A stretch of DNA of 64,000 bases from Oxytricha trifallax (lineage: Eukaryota; Ciliophora; Spirotrichea; Sporadotrichida; Oxytrichidae), in the NCBI GenBank assembly GCA_000711775.1, contig ARYC01000679.1, positions 1-64,000 on the forward strand. Direction: 5' to 3'. The stretch's first letter is position 1. The number at the start of each line of letters is the position of its first letter. The translations under genes were made by a program, and so were the position numbers. Of the stretch, positions 10,673 to 24,395 are shown piece by piece. The notes beneath the pieces are model-generated. The model was not told the DNA's origin. It was given only the letters and a program-made list of their open reading frames with translations, and did not search any database.

Positions 10673-13600
10673 TATCAATCAATATTTTATTAATAAATTA
10701 TAGAATATATTATAACAATAATTTAATAATAGGGTGAGTTTATGTTCTATTTAGCATAATAATAATATAAAGAACTATATAACAATGTGATTGAGAAGAA
10801 AAAAATTAAAATTTGATATACTCTACATTGTTTTAGCTAATTTATATCTCATCATTGAATAAAAAATAAATTAATAATTGAAGTTAAAACTTAGAATTGG
10901 TTATATTGCTGAATTGAAATCTTACTATTTTGGGGCTGCTATTTAAAGGAGTTATACTAATCTTTGATTTATATATATTTAGTTATAGTTTTTAGATTTA
11001 AATTAAAATAACATGCTTTGTAATCATACTTATTTTAAAAAATCAGCATACCTCTATTATATTTTATAGAGAAAATTATGATTGCATAATTATAAATATT
11101 TATATTTATCTTACGATGGTTAAGGATCATACTCTGACGATTACATGGCTTGGTAAAGAAAGATTATTAATTATAATTAGAGATTAAATTTATGATATTT
11201 ATGATCAAAGATTGGTCAATATAAACTTTTTACTATAATTATATTACCAATACTTAAATCTATTTATTTCAATTTGATATATAAAAAGCATTATTAGGAT
11301 AATCTAATAAAATAATGAGAGAAATAAATTGTATATTTGAAATTATTTGTTTTTTTTATAAAAATATATATAATTTAATTAGTCTATGAGTTAATATTTC
11401 AAACATTCTATAAAATTATGAATACTTAAATTATTTGTATAAAGCTAATATTAACTAAATATAAAAACAATTTATTTTAAATAAATATCTTTTTTAAAAT
11501 TGTTTATTATATAAACTAAATCTAAATTAATTTAATTAGAAAACTAAAAGAAAAATGTGAAAAATCATAATTATATAACATAAAATATAAATGAACTAAA
11601 CACGTTCTGGTCAGAATTGAAGTTATTTTTTTTTATCCAATTAAAACTATCAAAATTGATCTTATTATTTTATATTAGTCTGTAAATATATGTATATATA
11701 ATTATAAATTTTAATTCTAAAAATACAAAAGATTCTTAGATAAATATTTTGTAAATTTAATTAGAACTGATTTAGTAAATTTATAATTAAGTAAAAAATG
11801 AATTATCGTATTACAAATTTATCAATAAAATTTCCTTATTTATCTCTAATGTCTTATTTTTTATCTTTAGCTATGACAACATCAAGAAAAAAAACTTCTT
11901 ATATAATGATAAAGTATCACAATTAATAACCATAATCTTCTCAAAATTACATATATACAGCTTTCTTCTCTTTTTTAAATAAATTCTAATATATTAATAA
12001 AATTTTAAATATTAATTTAATTAAATTAATATGAAGTAAAAATAGGAATATTTATTAATCAGAGCAAATTAAAGAAAGAATTCTTTAAGATCAAAATTAT
12101 GAACATAATCTCATATTTAAAGAGGAAAAAATTAATTATTATAATTAACTGTTGTTAATTATAATATTTAATTATGGATTTAATATTTTATGCCCCTTTT
12201 TAATTATATTTATTAAATTAATTGCTAACTTTAGATGTTTATATTTATACTGTATAAATACATTTCTTCTAACTTGGACATTAAATTTAAATTAATATAT
12301 AAATAATTAATTCAATTTGTGGTAGTTAACCAATTAAGCATAGCAATTATTTACTAGCTCAATCGATAATTCTAAATTAGCAAGAACTTTTACACTGGTA
12401 AAACTACTTTATCTCATCACTAAAGCTAGATAAATCGAATATATTTTTAGGTAGTTTATTTGTTGATTTTGATACAAAAAATTAAAGAATAATTATCTTG
12501 CTTCAGAGATGTGATAATAGTACCAAAAATATTAAAGTCCATCTGATTTCAAATTATATATAATACATATCTCAAATTGCTATGATTGTGATAGTTAATT
12601 GACACAAATTTATTTAATCGCTTATTTATTAATTTGAATTTAATGTCCAAGTTAAATAAAATTTTCCGATAATACAAAGTTATTTTAATCGTAGCAATTT
12701 TTCATAAAATAATCAAATTTAAAATAAATGATTAGAATAATTAAAATCATATTAAAATAATTTTAATTTTAAAGCATTTAATTTAATATTTAAACCAAAA
12801 GCAATTTGCAGTTTTCAATATGATAAATGAAATTTTATTTTAACCTCAACTTCAGGTTTTTAAAAAATGACTTGCCATAGAAAAATTTATAAAACCAAAT
12901 TTTAAATTTTTTAAATATAATCTAATTAATAGAAACAAGTAAAATAGAGATAAAATAATATGATAGGATTTAGATAAAAAATTCTCTTGGGTTCACTGAC
13001 AAATTTTTCATTTTTATACATATTTAAATACATAATAGGGAACAAAAAACTCAAAAATTAACTATTGATTTAATAATAATTTTGTTTTATTAAAGTCAAA
13101 TTATTGCATCGAACTTACTTAAACTGTATGAAAGCTATATTAGTTGTAAAATTAAGAACAATTTTACCAGTAATCTATATTAAATTTCATGGCTTTCTTG
13201 AAACTATTGATAATTAAATTATGGAATAAAATGCTTGTTAAATTAAATTGCCAAAATTAATTAGAAATTAAACTAATTAAATCAAAATTTAAACGGGTTT
13301 AAGCATAATTTGGGGAAAAGGACATCCATTTTTCAAATAACTCATTATAAAAAAGAGAAGGAAGTCATATTTAAATAAAATAATGAAATCTCAATTGCAT
13401 TTCTTTTATAATTAAAACCTGTTTTAAATATTTGAATTAATATAGTTAAAATCATATTTTGATGTCTTTTTATTTTTTTTACCAAACTCTAATCATTGGG
13501 GTTATTTATTTAGTCCTTAATTTTAATACAAAAAATTATTTTTAAATGGGTTCTTTTTAAATTTATTTAAATATTTGAAAATACTATATTGAATTTCTTT

Positions 13601-15165
13601 CATTTTTAAAAACATAAATATAAATTTAAAAAAACCAAATCTCGATAATTTATTTAAAAATCTTGATAATTTTTGCCAATACAACACATAAATTTAATTT
13701 AAGATAGCAATATTATAACTCTTATAAGCTCATATTTACGTTAATGAATTAACGCCTTATCAACCACTTTACAAATATAAATAAGAAATAAATATTAACT
13801 CTGGCAGCTTAGCATTATTTCTCACCCATCTTACTTCATATTCCCTAATTCCCTTAAAAGATATGAGTACTATTTCAAGCATTTTATAATGGTGATGAAA
13901 GAGGACATAAAATTCTAAATTTATTATAGAAATAATAATAATGATTCTTTTCCCCAATAATTAATATTAATAGTACAATTCTCAGATCTTCAATCGGAAA
14001 TTCCAATCAGTAACCTTGCCATTAAATAATATTGTTGAAATACACTCGATCTGAGAAAATGAATTAAATTAAAAATTAGTCAATAACCTTCAATTATGCT
14101 TTTGGAAAATGTGTCCAAACCCTATTAATATTATACTCTAGCGCATTAAAATAGGGACAATGGTTTTTTTGAGATGATGGATTTTATTCTTGTCCCAAGC
14201 GAGAAAAATCCCTAATTACAGTTTTTCGGAGTTAGCTCAAAATCAAAATATCTTACTTCCCAAATGATTAAGGAATATTGACAATAGTTAAATAAAGCTA
14301 AAATTGTGTGATCTACCATAGTATCAATTTATTTTTTAATTTGATTCACTTTGGATTTGATAACTCCCATGATTTTAATTTAAAAAATTCAATATTAATT
14401 AATTCATTTCCCTAAATTAAATGCATTCTTTTTGTATCTTATTGATTAAATTCATGAAGCATCATGTAGTTAACGCTCTCAATTTTTTCAATTTAATATT
14501 TTTAAAAAAATTGGATGAGACAAGTCCTGCACCTCAATATTATTTGAGTAAATATATTTTCTAAGAATAATATGCTAAAATTCTGACAATTAATTTATAA
14601 TTTTTATCGAATAACAACTATATTTATTTTGAAATTAAATTCTCTTGGACTATATGATATAAATTACACATAAGATAAACTTACTGTATCAAAGGTTCTG
14701 AATTTCTATTTGAATCTTTGTCTTCAATTAGACCTTCGTTAGAATTATAAATAAATAAAATAAATATTATTAAATAAAAATTAATAGTTTGTCTAATATA
14801 AATTGATCATTAATTATGAACTATTAAAAATAGTAAATAACATTATTGTTGAAATAGCAATAAATACTTTGATCATTTTCATTAGTTTAAACATTTAACA
14901 AAAAATTATATTAAGGTATTTCAACTAAAATAAATTAAAAATATATTTCTTAAAATATTTAATATTTTTAATAAATGTTATAAGATTTTCATATAATTTC
15001 TTTATTTATATGATGCTATATTACTATAATATTAATTTAAATTATGTTACTAAATTTGTCTTTATTCTCTCAATTCTTGATCTTAATTTTATTAATTTAT
15101 TTATATTTTAGGTTATATTCGTATTTTATTATACAAATAATTTAATAATAAATTTTTTATTATTA
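10673..15165. other. AT-rich spacer between kinase copies 1 and 2
   Basis: Extremely AT-rich with stops in all frames and no supported gene. The one structured feature is the inverted-repeat element around 12380-12550. Short less AT-rich stretches at 13980-14010 and 14690-14740 could be exon remnants but carry no recognisable motif. Confidence 0.45.
12375..12555. repeat. Imperfect-palindrome element, copy A
   Basis: Inverted arms lie at about 12401-12435 (core TTATCTCATC...AGATAA) and 12490-12523 (TTATCTTGCT...GTGATAATAG). The same element with the same outer flanks (TAAATTAGCAA on the left, AATATTAAAGT on the right) occurs at 20341-20543, upstream of kinase copy 2. It is a short non-coding inverted repeat of MITE size. 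Confidence 0.6.
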
Positions 15166-18138
15166 TTAATTTATTAATTTTGAGGTAGGTTCTTAGGCAC
15201 TGGTGCTAAATCTAATTATTCTTCTACTTTTTATAATTATTGAGGCTATTATTAATTGACTGTATCAATCAAAATCTGGTAATCTGGTTCCTCCTCAAAC
15301 CTGAGTTTTCTAACTTATTTTATGCATTTTATTATTTGTTTAGTAACCCAATTGGAATGATAATTATAAATAAAACTTTATCAAATTTTTAATGAATAAT
15401 AATTATATTTTATTGTATTTATTATATTCATTTCAATTATACTTTTTAATTCTTAAAAAATCAGATAACCTTTTATTTTAATAAATTTTAACATTTTATA
15501 ATTGTTATATGATCACCTTTAAACAAATATTCATCCACTATTTAAGTAATTTTATTGGATAATATTTGAAAACGGAGACCACTATTATCTTCAACTTAAA
15601 CATCTTTTTAATAAGGAAATCCATCTACCTTCATATTGACATAGTCAAATAAATGTGAAAAAAAACTATTATAAATCTCAATGCTGAAATATATGTTTAA
15701 TTTAACTCAAATAATAACAAGTTTGTTGATTATGTAGATCATAGTGAGAAACAAGCTCTCTAAGTCATCTCTTCTGCTCAATTCATACATCATTAGGCTG
15801 TTTTTAGAAGCGAAAACCGTGGTGCCTCTAATTGCCCCAGTTTATTTGAATCTCTTATGAATTCCAAAATTGTCCATATATTCAAGTGAGGTTCCTAAGT
15901 CTATGAAATACTTAATTATATACTTCCTATGAAAAAAATATAGATTGTATATATGACCCAGATCTTGGATAAGTTTTGGGGTTTAGCATTTTGTGAGTTG
16001 TAAGTGCTTATCCTAGTGATTAAACGTGAAATTTACCTCTAAAATTATGTGATAATGACTAACTATATATTTGCTTTAAAAATTGGATAATTTATAAATA
16101 AAATTAAAGCTTAATGAAACAAAACTCATTCTTATCTTGGTTTCTTCTTATCATAATGTTATCTGGCTTGATGTCTAAGTGAACATATCCAGAAGAGTGG
16201 AATGTTTTAAGTGATAAGATAAGACTTGTAGTAACTAATTGCAAGTAAGCTGAAGTTTCCTATTCACCTAAGTTCTCAATTGAATCCTGGATTTTATTCA
16301 TAAATGAGATTTCTAAGCTATATTCATATAAAGTTATTAAAATTGTATAGTGAAAAAAATTAAGAATGGTATAAAACAATAAATTATGGGAAATTATATC
16401 TAAACAAATTTAATTAAATTTATAGACTATGTTATGCAGAAATTTTATTCATAAATTTATAGTAATTTAATTATAGATAAATAAAAATATCTAAAAATTC
16501 ACTTTTTCAGAGGTAAATTTTACATTAATCTTTAAAAATTATTAAAAGCAATATTTTATTAACTAGATATATAATACTTTTTTTAAATAAATTAATAATT
16601 TTGTTTATTTAGTAATGTTATTAAGTCGTAAAAAACTTAATTCATTAAAATATTATTTATTGTTTTATTTATATAATTTAAATATTTATATTTTTTATTT
16701 ATCGCTAAGCTTTCCATTATAAGGTAGTTGTAAACTTAAGTATAAAAATATTTTAAAAAAATGTTGACAATAAATAAAATAATAAATTATAAATTCAATT
16801 CTATTTATTTAACATGATCAAATGAATTTAGTTTAAAAATAAAATGTATATTTAAGAATTTTTAGGATCTAAAAATTGTGTATGATTCACAATTTAGATA
16901 TATGAAGATATTTTTATAAAAAATGAATTTATTTATATTTTATTATATAATAAATTCAATTAATTTTACATAGGATTAATTACTTGATTAGTAATTATAA
17001 TTATTTTTAAATTAAATAATTGAAAAACTTGTTTCAATTAAAAAAATTTATGACGCTTCTCCATCCTTAAAAAAGCCATGCTCAAAATATTTAGGCACGT
17101 TTGCTAAACCCTTCTCCATACTGAGTTTCTTACATATCAAGGATTCATTAAGCAGAGTCTAGGTCTTAGTGTTAGCGATTTCCTCGAATTTTATAGCTAC
17201 AAACCTCTTGCATTAGTTTTCAAATTCATCATCTAAAATAAAAATAAATTTATGACCAATTACTATAATAGTATTAGAGAAATATTTAATATATTTATGT
17301 ATAAAATGGGGGGGGGCGATATCTGAATCTTTACTGCAGTAACTGAACCTAATGAGTTTTACAATAGTTAAAATATGTTTCCATATTCTCTTCTAGTCAA
17401 TTCAGGGTAGGAGAACACGAATAAAGATTTTTATTATTTCGTGAATCACTCTAAACGTTCGAAAAAATTACAATGAGTATCTGTTTATTATAAAATTTCT
17501 CATAATATTTATCATTTTTTAACTATTGTTTTATTCAATTTATATTTTAAACTATAGAGCATACACTTGTCGTTGTAAATGATATCAATCAAGATAATGA
17601 AATTCAATCAGTTATAATATTATACCGTAAATGCAATAAGTAAGTATATAACTCATAGCATGATATGTAATTTACAACGACAAGTGTGTGCTCTATAGTT
17701 TAAAATAAAAAATTGAATAAAAAAATAGTTAAAAAATGATAAATATTATGAGAAATTTTATAATAAACAGATACTCATTGTAATTTTTTCGAACGTTTAG
17801 AGTGATTCCACGAAATAATAAAAATCTTTATTCGTGTTCTCCTACCCTGAATTGACTAGAAGAGAATATGGAAACATATTTAAACTATTGTAAAACTCAT
17901 TAGGTTCAGATACTGCAGTAAAGGTTCAGATATCGCCCCTCTAAAAAGGTGTTATTTTATAATAGATAATTACTAATAACAAAATTTTTTTATGAGAAAG
18001 TTACTTACCATCAGATATATTAATGATTTCATATTTTATGACTGCTCCTTAAGCTCCTTAGCCCAAATATTTATATTTTTGATACTTATTCTTAAAATTA
18101 ATGGGGTATTGGTCAAGTTCATCTATTACAACTGCCAT
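15166..18138 (-). CDS. Casein-kinase-1-like protein kinase, copy 2
   Basis: A protein kinase of the CK1 family in five recognisable exons on minus. Exon 1 (18138-18009) holds the glycine loop LGQGAQGAV. Exon 2 (17232 to about 17045) holds RFVAIKFEEI with the ATP-binding Lys. Exon 3 (about 16345-16115) holds helix D/E and the catalytic loop HLDIKPDNIM. Exon 4 (about 15930-15720) holds FIDLGTS (DFG equivalent) and the CK1-specific ELSRRDDLESLFLTMIY. Exon 5 (about 15310-15166) holds LRFEEEPDYQILIDTV and a Gln-rich tail. Catalytic Lys, Asp and metal-binding Asp are all present, so it is probably active. Intron 1 (17233-18008) is GT-AG and holds a 632-bp inverted-repeat element. The first visible ATG is at 18138, but conserved coding (DEQPK) continues upstream of it, so a 5' exon may be missing. 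Confidence 0.8.
17308..17939. mobile_element. 632-bp inverted-repeat (MITE-like) element in kinase intron
   Basis: The two arms (about 17308-17580 and 17665-17939) are near-perfect inverted repeats around a short AT-rich loop. The ends are G/C runs followed by CGATATCTGAA. It lies entirely inside intron 1 of kinase copy 2. The same intron of kinase copy 3 is only 129 bases, so the element accounts for almost all of the extra length. It contains no ORF. A target-site duplication is not clear. Confidence 0.85.
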
Positions 18139-19675
18139 TTTTGGCTGCTCATCTTATGAATAAAATAGAAATTAATTAATAATCTTCAAATTAGATTAGA
18201 CTGTCTTCGTACGTTGGCATGAAAAATATTTAGTTAGTAAGAAATTAAATTATTATTTGACTTTTTAAAAACATATTTATATATTTATGATCAATAGATT
18301 GGTCAATAATTTAATTATATTCTAGTATATTTAACTAATGAACGCTTTCTATAATTTTAGCAATTATTTACTCATAACATTATTTAAAAAAATGATTTTA
18401 AAGAAATTGAATTTTTAATTAATACTTTTCACTATATTTATATTTAGGAAGCTCTATAATATTCATATACCATTCATTAAAATTGATAGATTAATAGTTA
18501 AAAAAATAACATGATCTTTGTAATGAATCTTTAGTTTTATTCATATTAAATTATTGGCTTTAGTTTTTGCATAAATAAATTATAATCATTCTAAATATTT
18601 CAAGTATGGTGAAAAGAATTTAGTCATAAATATACTTATAAAAGCATTAATCTCACTCAATAAATTAAAAATATTTGGTGATAATAAAGCCTAGTAGAAA
18701 TTTAGAGATTGCATTGAAAAGAATGTCATTTTGTAAAATTGGTCTTTTACAACCTTAAGATAAATTAGAGCAAAAAAATATTAAAATTACATTATTTTTG
18801 CTAAATAAAAAAATTTATAGATTAATTTCTTTAATAAAAGTATAATAGTGATGCTCTAAAATTGATTAATTGAATCTTTAATTTATATATTAATAAAATT
18901 TAATATATTTTTCATTTTATTTTTTAGATGGAAAGCAAAGGTATAAATAATCTTCAAGTATAAATTGAATTCTACTAATATGATTAATGAAAACTAATAA
19001 CATTAAATTTAGCAAAAAAATATAATGTTTATTAAATCAATAATTCTTAATTTCAGAATTGATTCTACTGTCATTTTTCAGAATTTTTTTCTCTCAATTT
19101 TTCAACATTACAAACAACACACTCTATGAGGATGAGACTTTCGATTTCCCTCCTTCTCTGTTAATTTGATCTTCATGCTTTTTTTATAATTATAAATATA
19201 ATACAAAAATGAGAAATTTCCAAAAAAATAATTATAAATTAATATCTTTGAAAATATTAACATTTTGCAGAGAGTAATGTAATTGCTTAAAAATCTAAAA
19301 ACATATTCAAATATTTAATAAACACAAAAAGATATAAAGTATATTGATAGTAAACATCTATCTTAAAAAATATTTCACTTACATAATATATTTTTATTTT
19401 TTTAAATAAATATAGTTAATAATGTTAAAAATTGCTTATTTTCACAAATTTATAATTTAAATTTTTATTTTAATTATGAATAAAATAATAATTAATATTT
19501 TAATGCTCTTCTTTTCTATAGAATATTAATAAAAATAAATATGATAATTAAGATTGATTTATAGTTTTTTCAAACAAGTATATATTTATTACCTCTTCTC
19601 TTTTCTCTTTTTTCTTCTTATTTTTGATCAATTTAATCATCTAATTCTTAAAAGCTACTAAAATTGATTCTATTT

Positions 19676-20132
19676 GAAATTCCGGGGGGGGGGAAGTTTC
19701 CTGCCCCAAAATTTTATATGCACCCAAGGGGGGAAGTTTCCTGCCCCCAAAAAGGTAGTTTCCTGCCCCGTACATAAAAATATGTAATTTTTATAATTTT
19801 CAAAAAATCTTTATCATCAATTATGATGTAGTTTTTTTTAAATTTAGCTTCAAATTTCATTTCTACCTTGATAATCAATTTAAAATTTAATGAAAATTAC
19901 ATTAATTAATTAAAAAAACACTTATTTCAGCCTTGTCAGTAATATATAATTTGATAAAGAATAATTATGTACCTTGAAAATTATATAATAATAAATGTTG
20001 TATAGTACATGGTTATGGTTATAGAAATTGAAATTTATTTGTTTCTATTAAATTTATTGCAAAAAACATAAAATTTATGTTGGGGGCAGGAAACTACCTT
20101 TTGGGGCAGGAAACTTCCCCCCCCGAAATTCC
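19676..20132. mobile_element. 441-bp MITE-like element with 8-bp target duplication
   Basis: The element body 19684-20124 starts with a run of G and ends with a run of C, with terminal inverted repeats reading GGAAGTTTCCTGCCCCAAAA from each end. The subterminal part repeats the same words: GGAAGTTTCCTGCCCCC at about 19731 and GTAGTTTCCTGCCCC at about 19755, mirrored at 20082-20098. GAAATTCC flanks both sides (19676-19683 and 20125-20132), a perfect 8-bp duplication. No ORF. An 8-bp duplication is typical of hAT-superfamily elements, but terminal sequences alone do not prove that class. Confidence 0.85.
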
Positions 20133-20340
20133 TATTTCTGTTGAAATTAGTTATTTAATTTTCTTAATAGGAATGCAATTATTATATAAAATATAAATAT
20201 AAATATCTCTTTGTAACTAAAATGATGTATAATGTATGATTATATTTTATTTTCTGTTTCTTGACCTAATAAAAAATTCTTTTTTCAACATTGAATGATC
20301 AAATTCGAATTGGGAAATTAATTTTGATTAATTATATAGT

Positions 20341-20543
20341 AATTCAAAATCGTGGCAGTTAAATTAGCAATTTTAAACGACGGTATATTACTATATTATC
20401 TCATCTAGAGAGCAAGATAATTTTAGTTTAATTAAACACATCTAATTCAATAAATTATGCCCTCACATTAAAGTGAAATTATCTCGCTCTAGGGATGAGA
20501 TAAAATAGTGCCGCTAATATTAAAGTTCAGTTAATTTTGAATT
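20341..20543. repeat. Imperfect-palindrome element, copy B
   Basis: Outer arms AATTCAAAAT (20341-20350) and ATTTTGAATT (20534-20543). Inner arms TTATCTCATCTAGAGAGCAAG (beginning about 20396) and its near-complement at about 20480-20515. It matches copy A at 12375-12555, including outer flanks. Both copies lie roughly 2 kb upstream of a kinase gene, so the element was probably duplicated together with the kinase unit. Confidence 0.65.
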
Positions 20544-21245
20544 CTCTATCAAATTAGCTCAGCATTGTTTAAATTGGACAGCTTTAACAACCAAGAATTT
20601 AAATAATTTTAATTATAATTATAATTAATTTTCCATATTTTAACGAATTCCTACTATATTACAGATTAATGAATTAAAGACAAGTAAACTTACTTGAAGT
20701 ATCTAGTGTCTCTTATATTGTATCATTGTAACAAAAGTTAAAATAGCTTATTAATTCCTATTCCAATTAATATTGGTCATTATCGAATGTAAGTTAATTA
20801 TAGTAATTTTTAAAATATACTTTAAAATTATTATAAAATAAATAAAATCTCTGAATCTTTAACTAAATAAGTATTAAATAAAAAATAAAAGAAATATAAT
20901 CCGTTTTAATTTATAATTAAAGTAAAAATTAATCTATTATTTATAATGACGAATAAAAGCGGAGTCAAAATATGAATATAAAAATAAATATCAAAATCAA
21001 TATCAAATAGTTAAATTTAGTCATTCTGGAATTCTAGTTGAATTTTATAAAAATTAAGACACACTCAATTAATTTAAATTTTATTTGTTCTTGATATTAA
21101 TAAAAGTATCACAATACAATCAAAGTGAAAGTGCAGTTAATACTTGATTTTAAATAAAAAGTAATGAATTTCTTTAAACTTATCAAATTATGCCTTCAAA
21201 TAATTTATTTTTATTCATTTATTTTCATTATAAATTTTCCGAATA

Positions 21246-24200
21246 TATTTCTTTAAGTGGAGAATTCTCTCGATCTTGACACAATATTGAAGTTTTATAT
21301 TCATATTCTTCTTCCTCTTCTTTTTCTTCATGTTTTACAATTTATATGGGTTCTTTTTACATAATTACGTCTATTAATTCTAAATAATCTGGTTTCTCTT
21401 CATAGGCAAGTTCTCTCACCAATCTTATACAAGATATTAATTACTTTACAATCCAGTTTGAGTGATTAAAAATTAATAATTATTATATTATTTATAAACA
21501 TACTAATAATTTAATAAAATATATTGTAATTTTATACCTTTCGAATTTAAATATACTTTAAAAACTACTCAATAAATTTAAAACAATTATTTTATCAATT
21601 TAAGGATAATATTAAAAATGATTTTAATTAAAAATTAATGATATGAATCGAACAAGTATTAGTCAATCTATTCTGAAACCCGCATTAAAATTGCTTTTTA
21701 TTAATATGATTATAGTTGATTGAAATTTCTTGGGATATCTATGGAATTAGTATAAGGTAATCCCTCAAGATTATTATTTCTAAATTAATAACATATAGTA
21801 GTATGTATTAATCAAAGAGCTTTTAAAAAATACATATAACAAATATTCTTTAATAATTTAACATCCAATAATAGTAACTTTTTTGATGATGTAAATCATA
21901 GTGAGAAACAAGCTCTCTAAGTCGTCTCTTCTGCTCAATTCATACATCATTAGACTATTCTTAGAAGAAAATATCGTAATTTTCTATAATTGACCAATTT
22001 ATTTAAGTCCTTTGTGCTTCCCATTTTTGTCTATATATTCTTGAGCATTTTTCAAGTTAATGAAATTAAAATAAATTAATAATGCTTTATTAAAATGTTA
22101 TAAAAAGAGCCTATAAATTTAAATAGTTAAGAATAATGAAGCAATTAGTAAAAATATTACATATTTGCATAATTAATATTTAAAGGATAGAATAATTAAA
22201 ATTTATTATCGTATTATGATCAATAATTTAAATAATTATAAAATAGTTTTAGTGCTATAATAAAATAATTTAAAGTGGTTATTTGAACTTGAAATACTTT
22301 CTATTATATCAAAACAACATTTCAATTCTAAAAATATAAGTTAATTTTATATAATTGATATCTCATGAATAAATAGCTTAATTTTGGTAATTAATACTTT
22401 TTTCGTATAATTGAATTAATTTTGACTAATACTCCTCGTCTTTATTTATTTCACATTCTTCATGAATTGGCTTTCTTATCATAATATTATCTGGTTTAAT
22501 AACTTAGTGAACGTATCCTGATGAATGGAATGTTTGAAGTGAGTTGATTAGTTTAACCGTGATATTTTAGAGAAAAGTTTGTTATTCTTATTAGCTTAAA
22601 TTTTCTATATTTTTCTTGATAAAATCATATAGCGTGAAATCTAAGCTTTAATAATATTTGTTAATATTTATAAATAGTCTTTTAAATTTCATATTAAAAT
22701 AATTAAACTAATTTTCTTCAACTTTACTTTGTTTTTAATATAAATTATTGAAAATAAAATTATAGATAATATTTATTATTTTTTATCTATAGAAAATTTA
22801 ATTATTAATGCTTTAAAGCCTTAAACAAATAAAAAGATTTCATTAAAAAAAAGTTCAATTTCAATGAATACTATATTAAAGAAAAATATACAGTCATTTT
22901 ATTTTACTCTAAGAACATATATTTAAAGATTAAGTTAATTTGTTTTTTTCTCAATTTGATTTAATATTGATTTATTTAATGTGTTTTTTGGGGTTCCAGA
23001 AATATTTTTGAAAAATTGATAAACTAAATCCAATTATAAATATATAAATTAAAAGGAAATTTAGAATGCTTTAGATACAGATCTAATTATTTATTTTCAA
23101 AATTAATAAAAACTCTGATCTAGTAAATCAATTATTATTGCAATTATAAGTGTTGTATTTTAAATATTATATTAACATTTATTTATACAATAGATGATCA
23201 ATCAAAATAATTTAAATAAATTAATTTATTTATATTAAAAGATATTTTAAGCATTCTGTAGCAAGATAGTAGTAAACTTTAGATTAATGAAAATAAAAGA
23301 AATATGAATTAAAGTAAAAAATATAATAACTATTAAATATGAATTAATTTAATATTAATTTAATAATATGCTTGACATAAACAATTTAAAATTAAAATTA
23401 TCATATCAACTAATTTTCCTTAGAATTAAATAAATATTATTGGTAAGTTAGTTGACTGAAATATATATAATCAATTATAAAATATTTGAAGTAAAAAAAT
23501 AACGAAAATATCATATCCAAGTTAAAAGAAATATTATAAATAGATTAAAACTTACATAATATTTCAAGCATACTTTTAATATATGATTTTAACATTTATA
23601 AAAATTAAACATGTAAAAAGTTTTTTTATATTAAATTAAAACATGTTTAGCAAAATCTGAGAATTGTTTTGTGAATTCTTACCATAACTTTAATTAAAAT
23701 AACTCTTTCATATTACAATTAATCAACTATTTATCTATAAATATGCAATCCTACAATATATTCAAGATAAAATTAAAAGAAATTAACATTATTTATTTAT
23801 TAAAACACTTTTAATTTATTTTTAAATGAAAGAAAATCATTAAATTATAGATAAGTTTTTACATCCAAAACATTTACTTAACATATAAAAGTATTCAGCA
23901 AAATATTAAGAAAAATTGAAATATTAATTTGAATTTATGATACTCCTTATTCTTAAATATATCCATGCTCGATATACATTGGCACGTTTGTTAGGCCCTA
24001 TTCTAGATTAATTTTTTTGCAAATTAAGGATTCATTAAGAATTGCATGAATTTTATTTGACGTAGTATCCACAAATCTTACAGCTGCAAATCTCTTATTC
24101 TGGTTTTCATTTGCATTATCTAATATGAAAGTATGATATATTTGAATAAAAGACGGTATTATTTGTAATAAAAGACCCCAAAAAAGTAAACTAAAGCGAA

Positions 24201-24395
24201 TCGCTTATATAAAAAAGTACTATTAATTAACCTATATATAACTTTTACCTTCAGATTCATCAATTATTTCGTATAAAATGATAGTCTCGCAATCCCCGTA
24301 TTCTAAAACATTCAGTCTTTTGTATTTATTCTTCAATATAAAAGGATATTTGTTAATCTTTTCTTTAGACTACTCGTCATTTTTTTAATAAATTA
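21246..24395 (-). CDS. Casein-kinase-1-like copy 3, predicted pseudokinase
   Basis: Same five-exon layout as copy 2: about 24395-24249, 24119 to about 23925, about 22620-22430, about 22065-21885 and about 21425-21246. The CK1 signature ELSRRDDLESLFLTMIY and the C-lobe block LAYEEKPDYLELIDV are intact. Every catalytic position is changed: the glycine loop reads LEYGDCETI, the VAIK Lys is Arg (AAVRF), the catalytic loop is HQVIKPDN (Asp to Val), and DFG is NLK. Frames and the GT-AG intron 24120-24248 remain clean. It is either a pseudokinase under selection or a recently inactivated copy. C-terminal tail is Glu-rich. The start codon is not identified. Confidence 0.75.

Larger units (their letters stand above)
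18139..21245. other. AT-rich spacer between kinase copies 2 and 3
   Basis: No supported gene. It holds the 441-bp element at 19684-20124 and the imperfect-palindrome element at 20341-20543. The stretch at 19080-19170 is less AT-rich but shows no motif. Confidence 0.45.
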
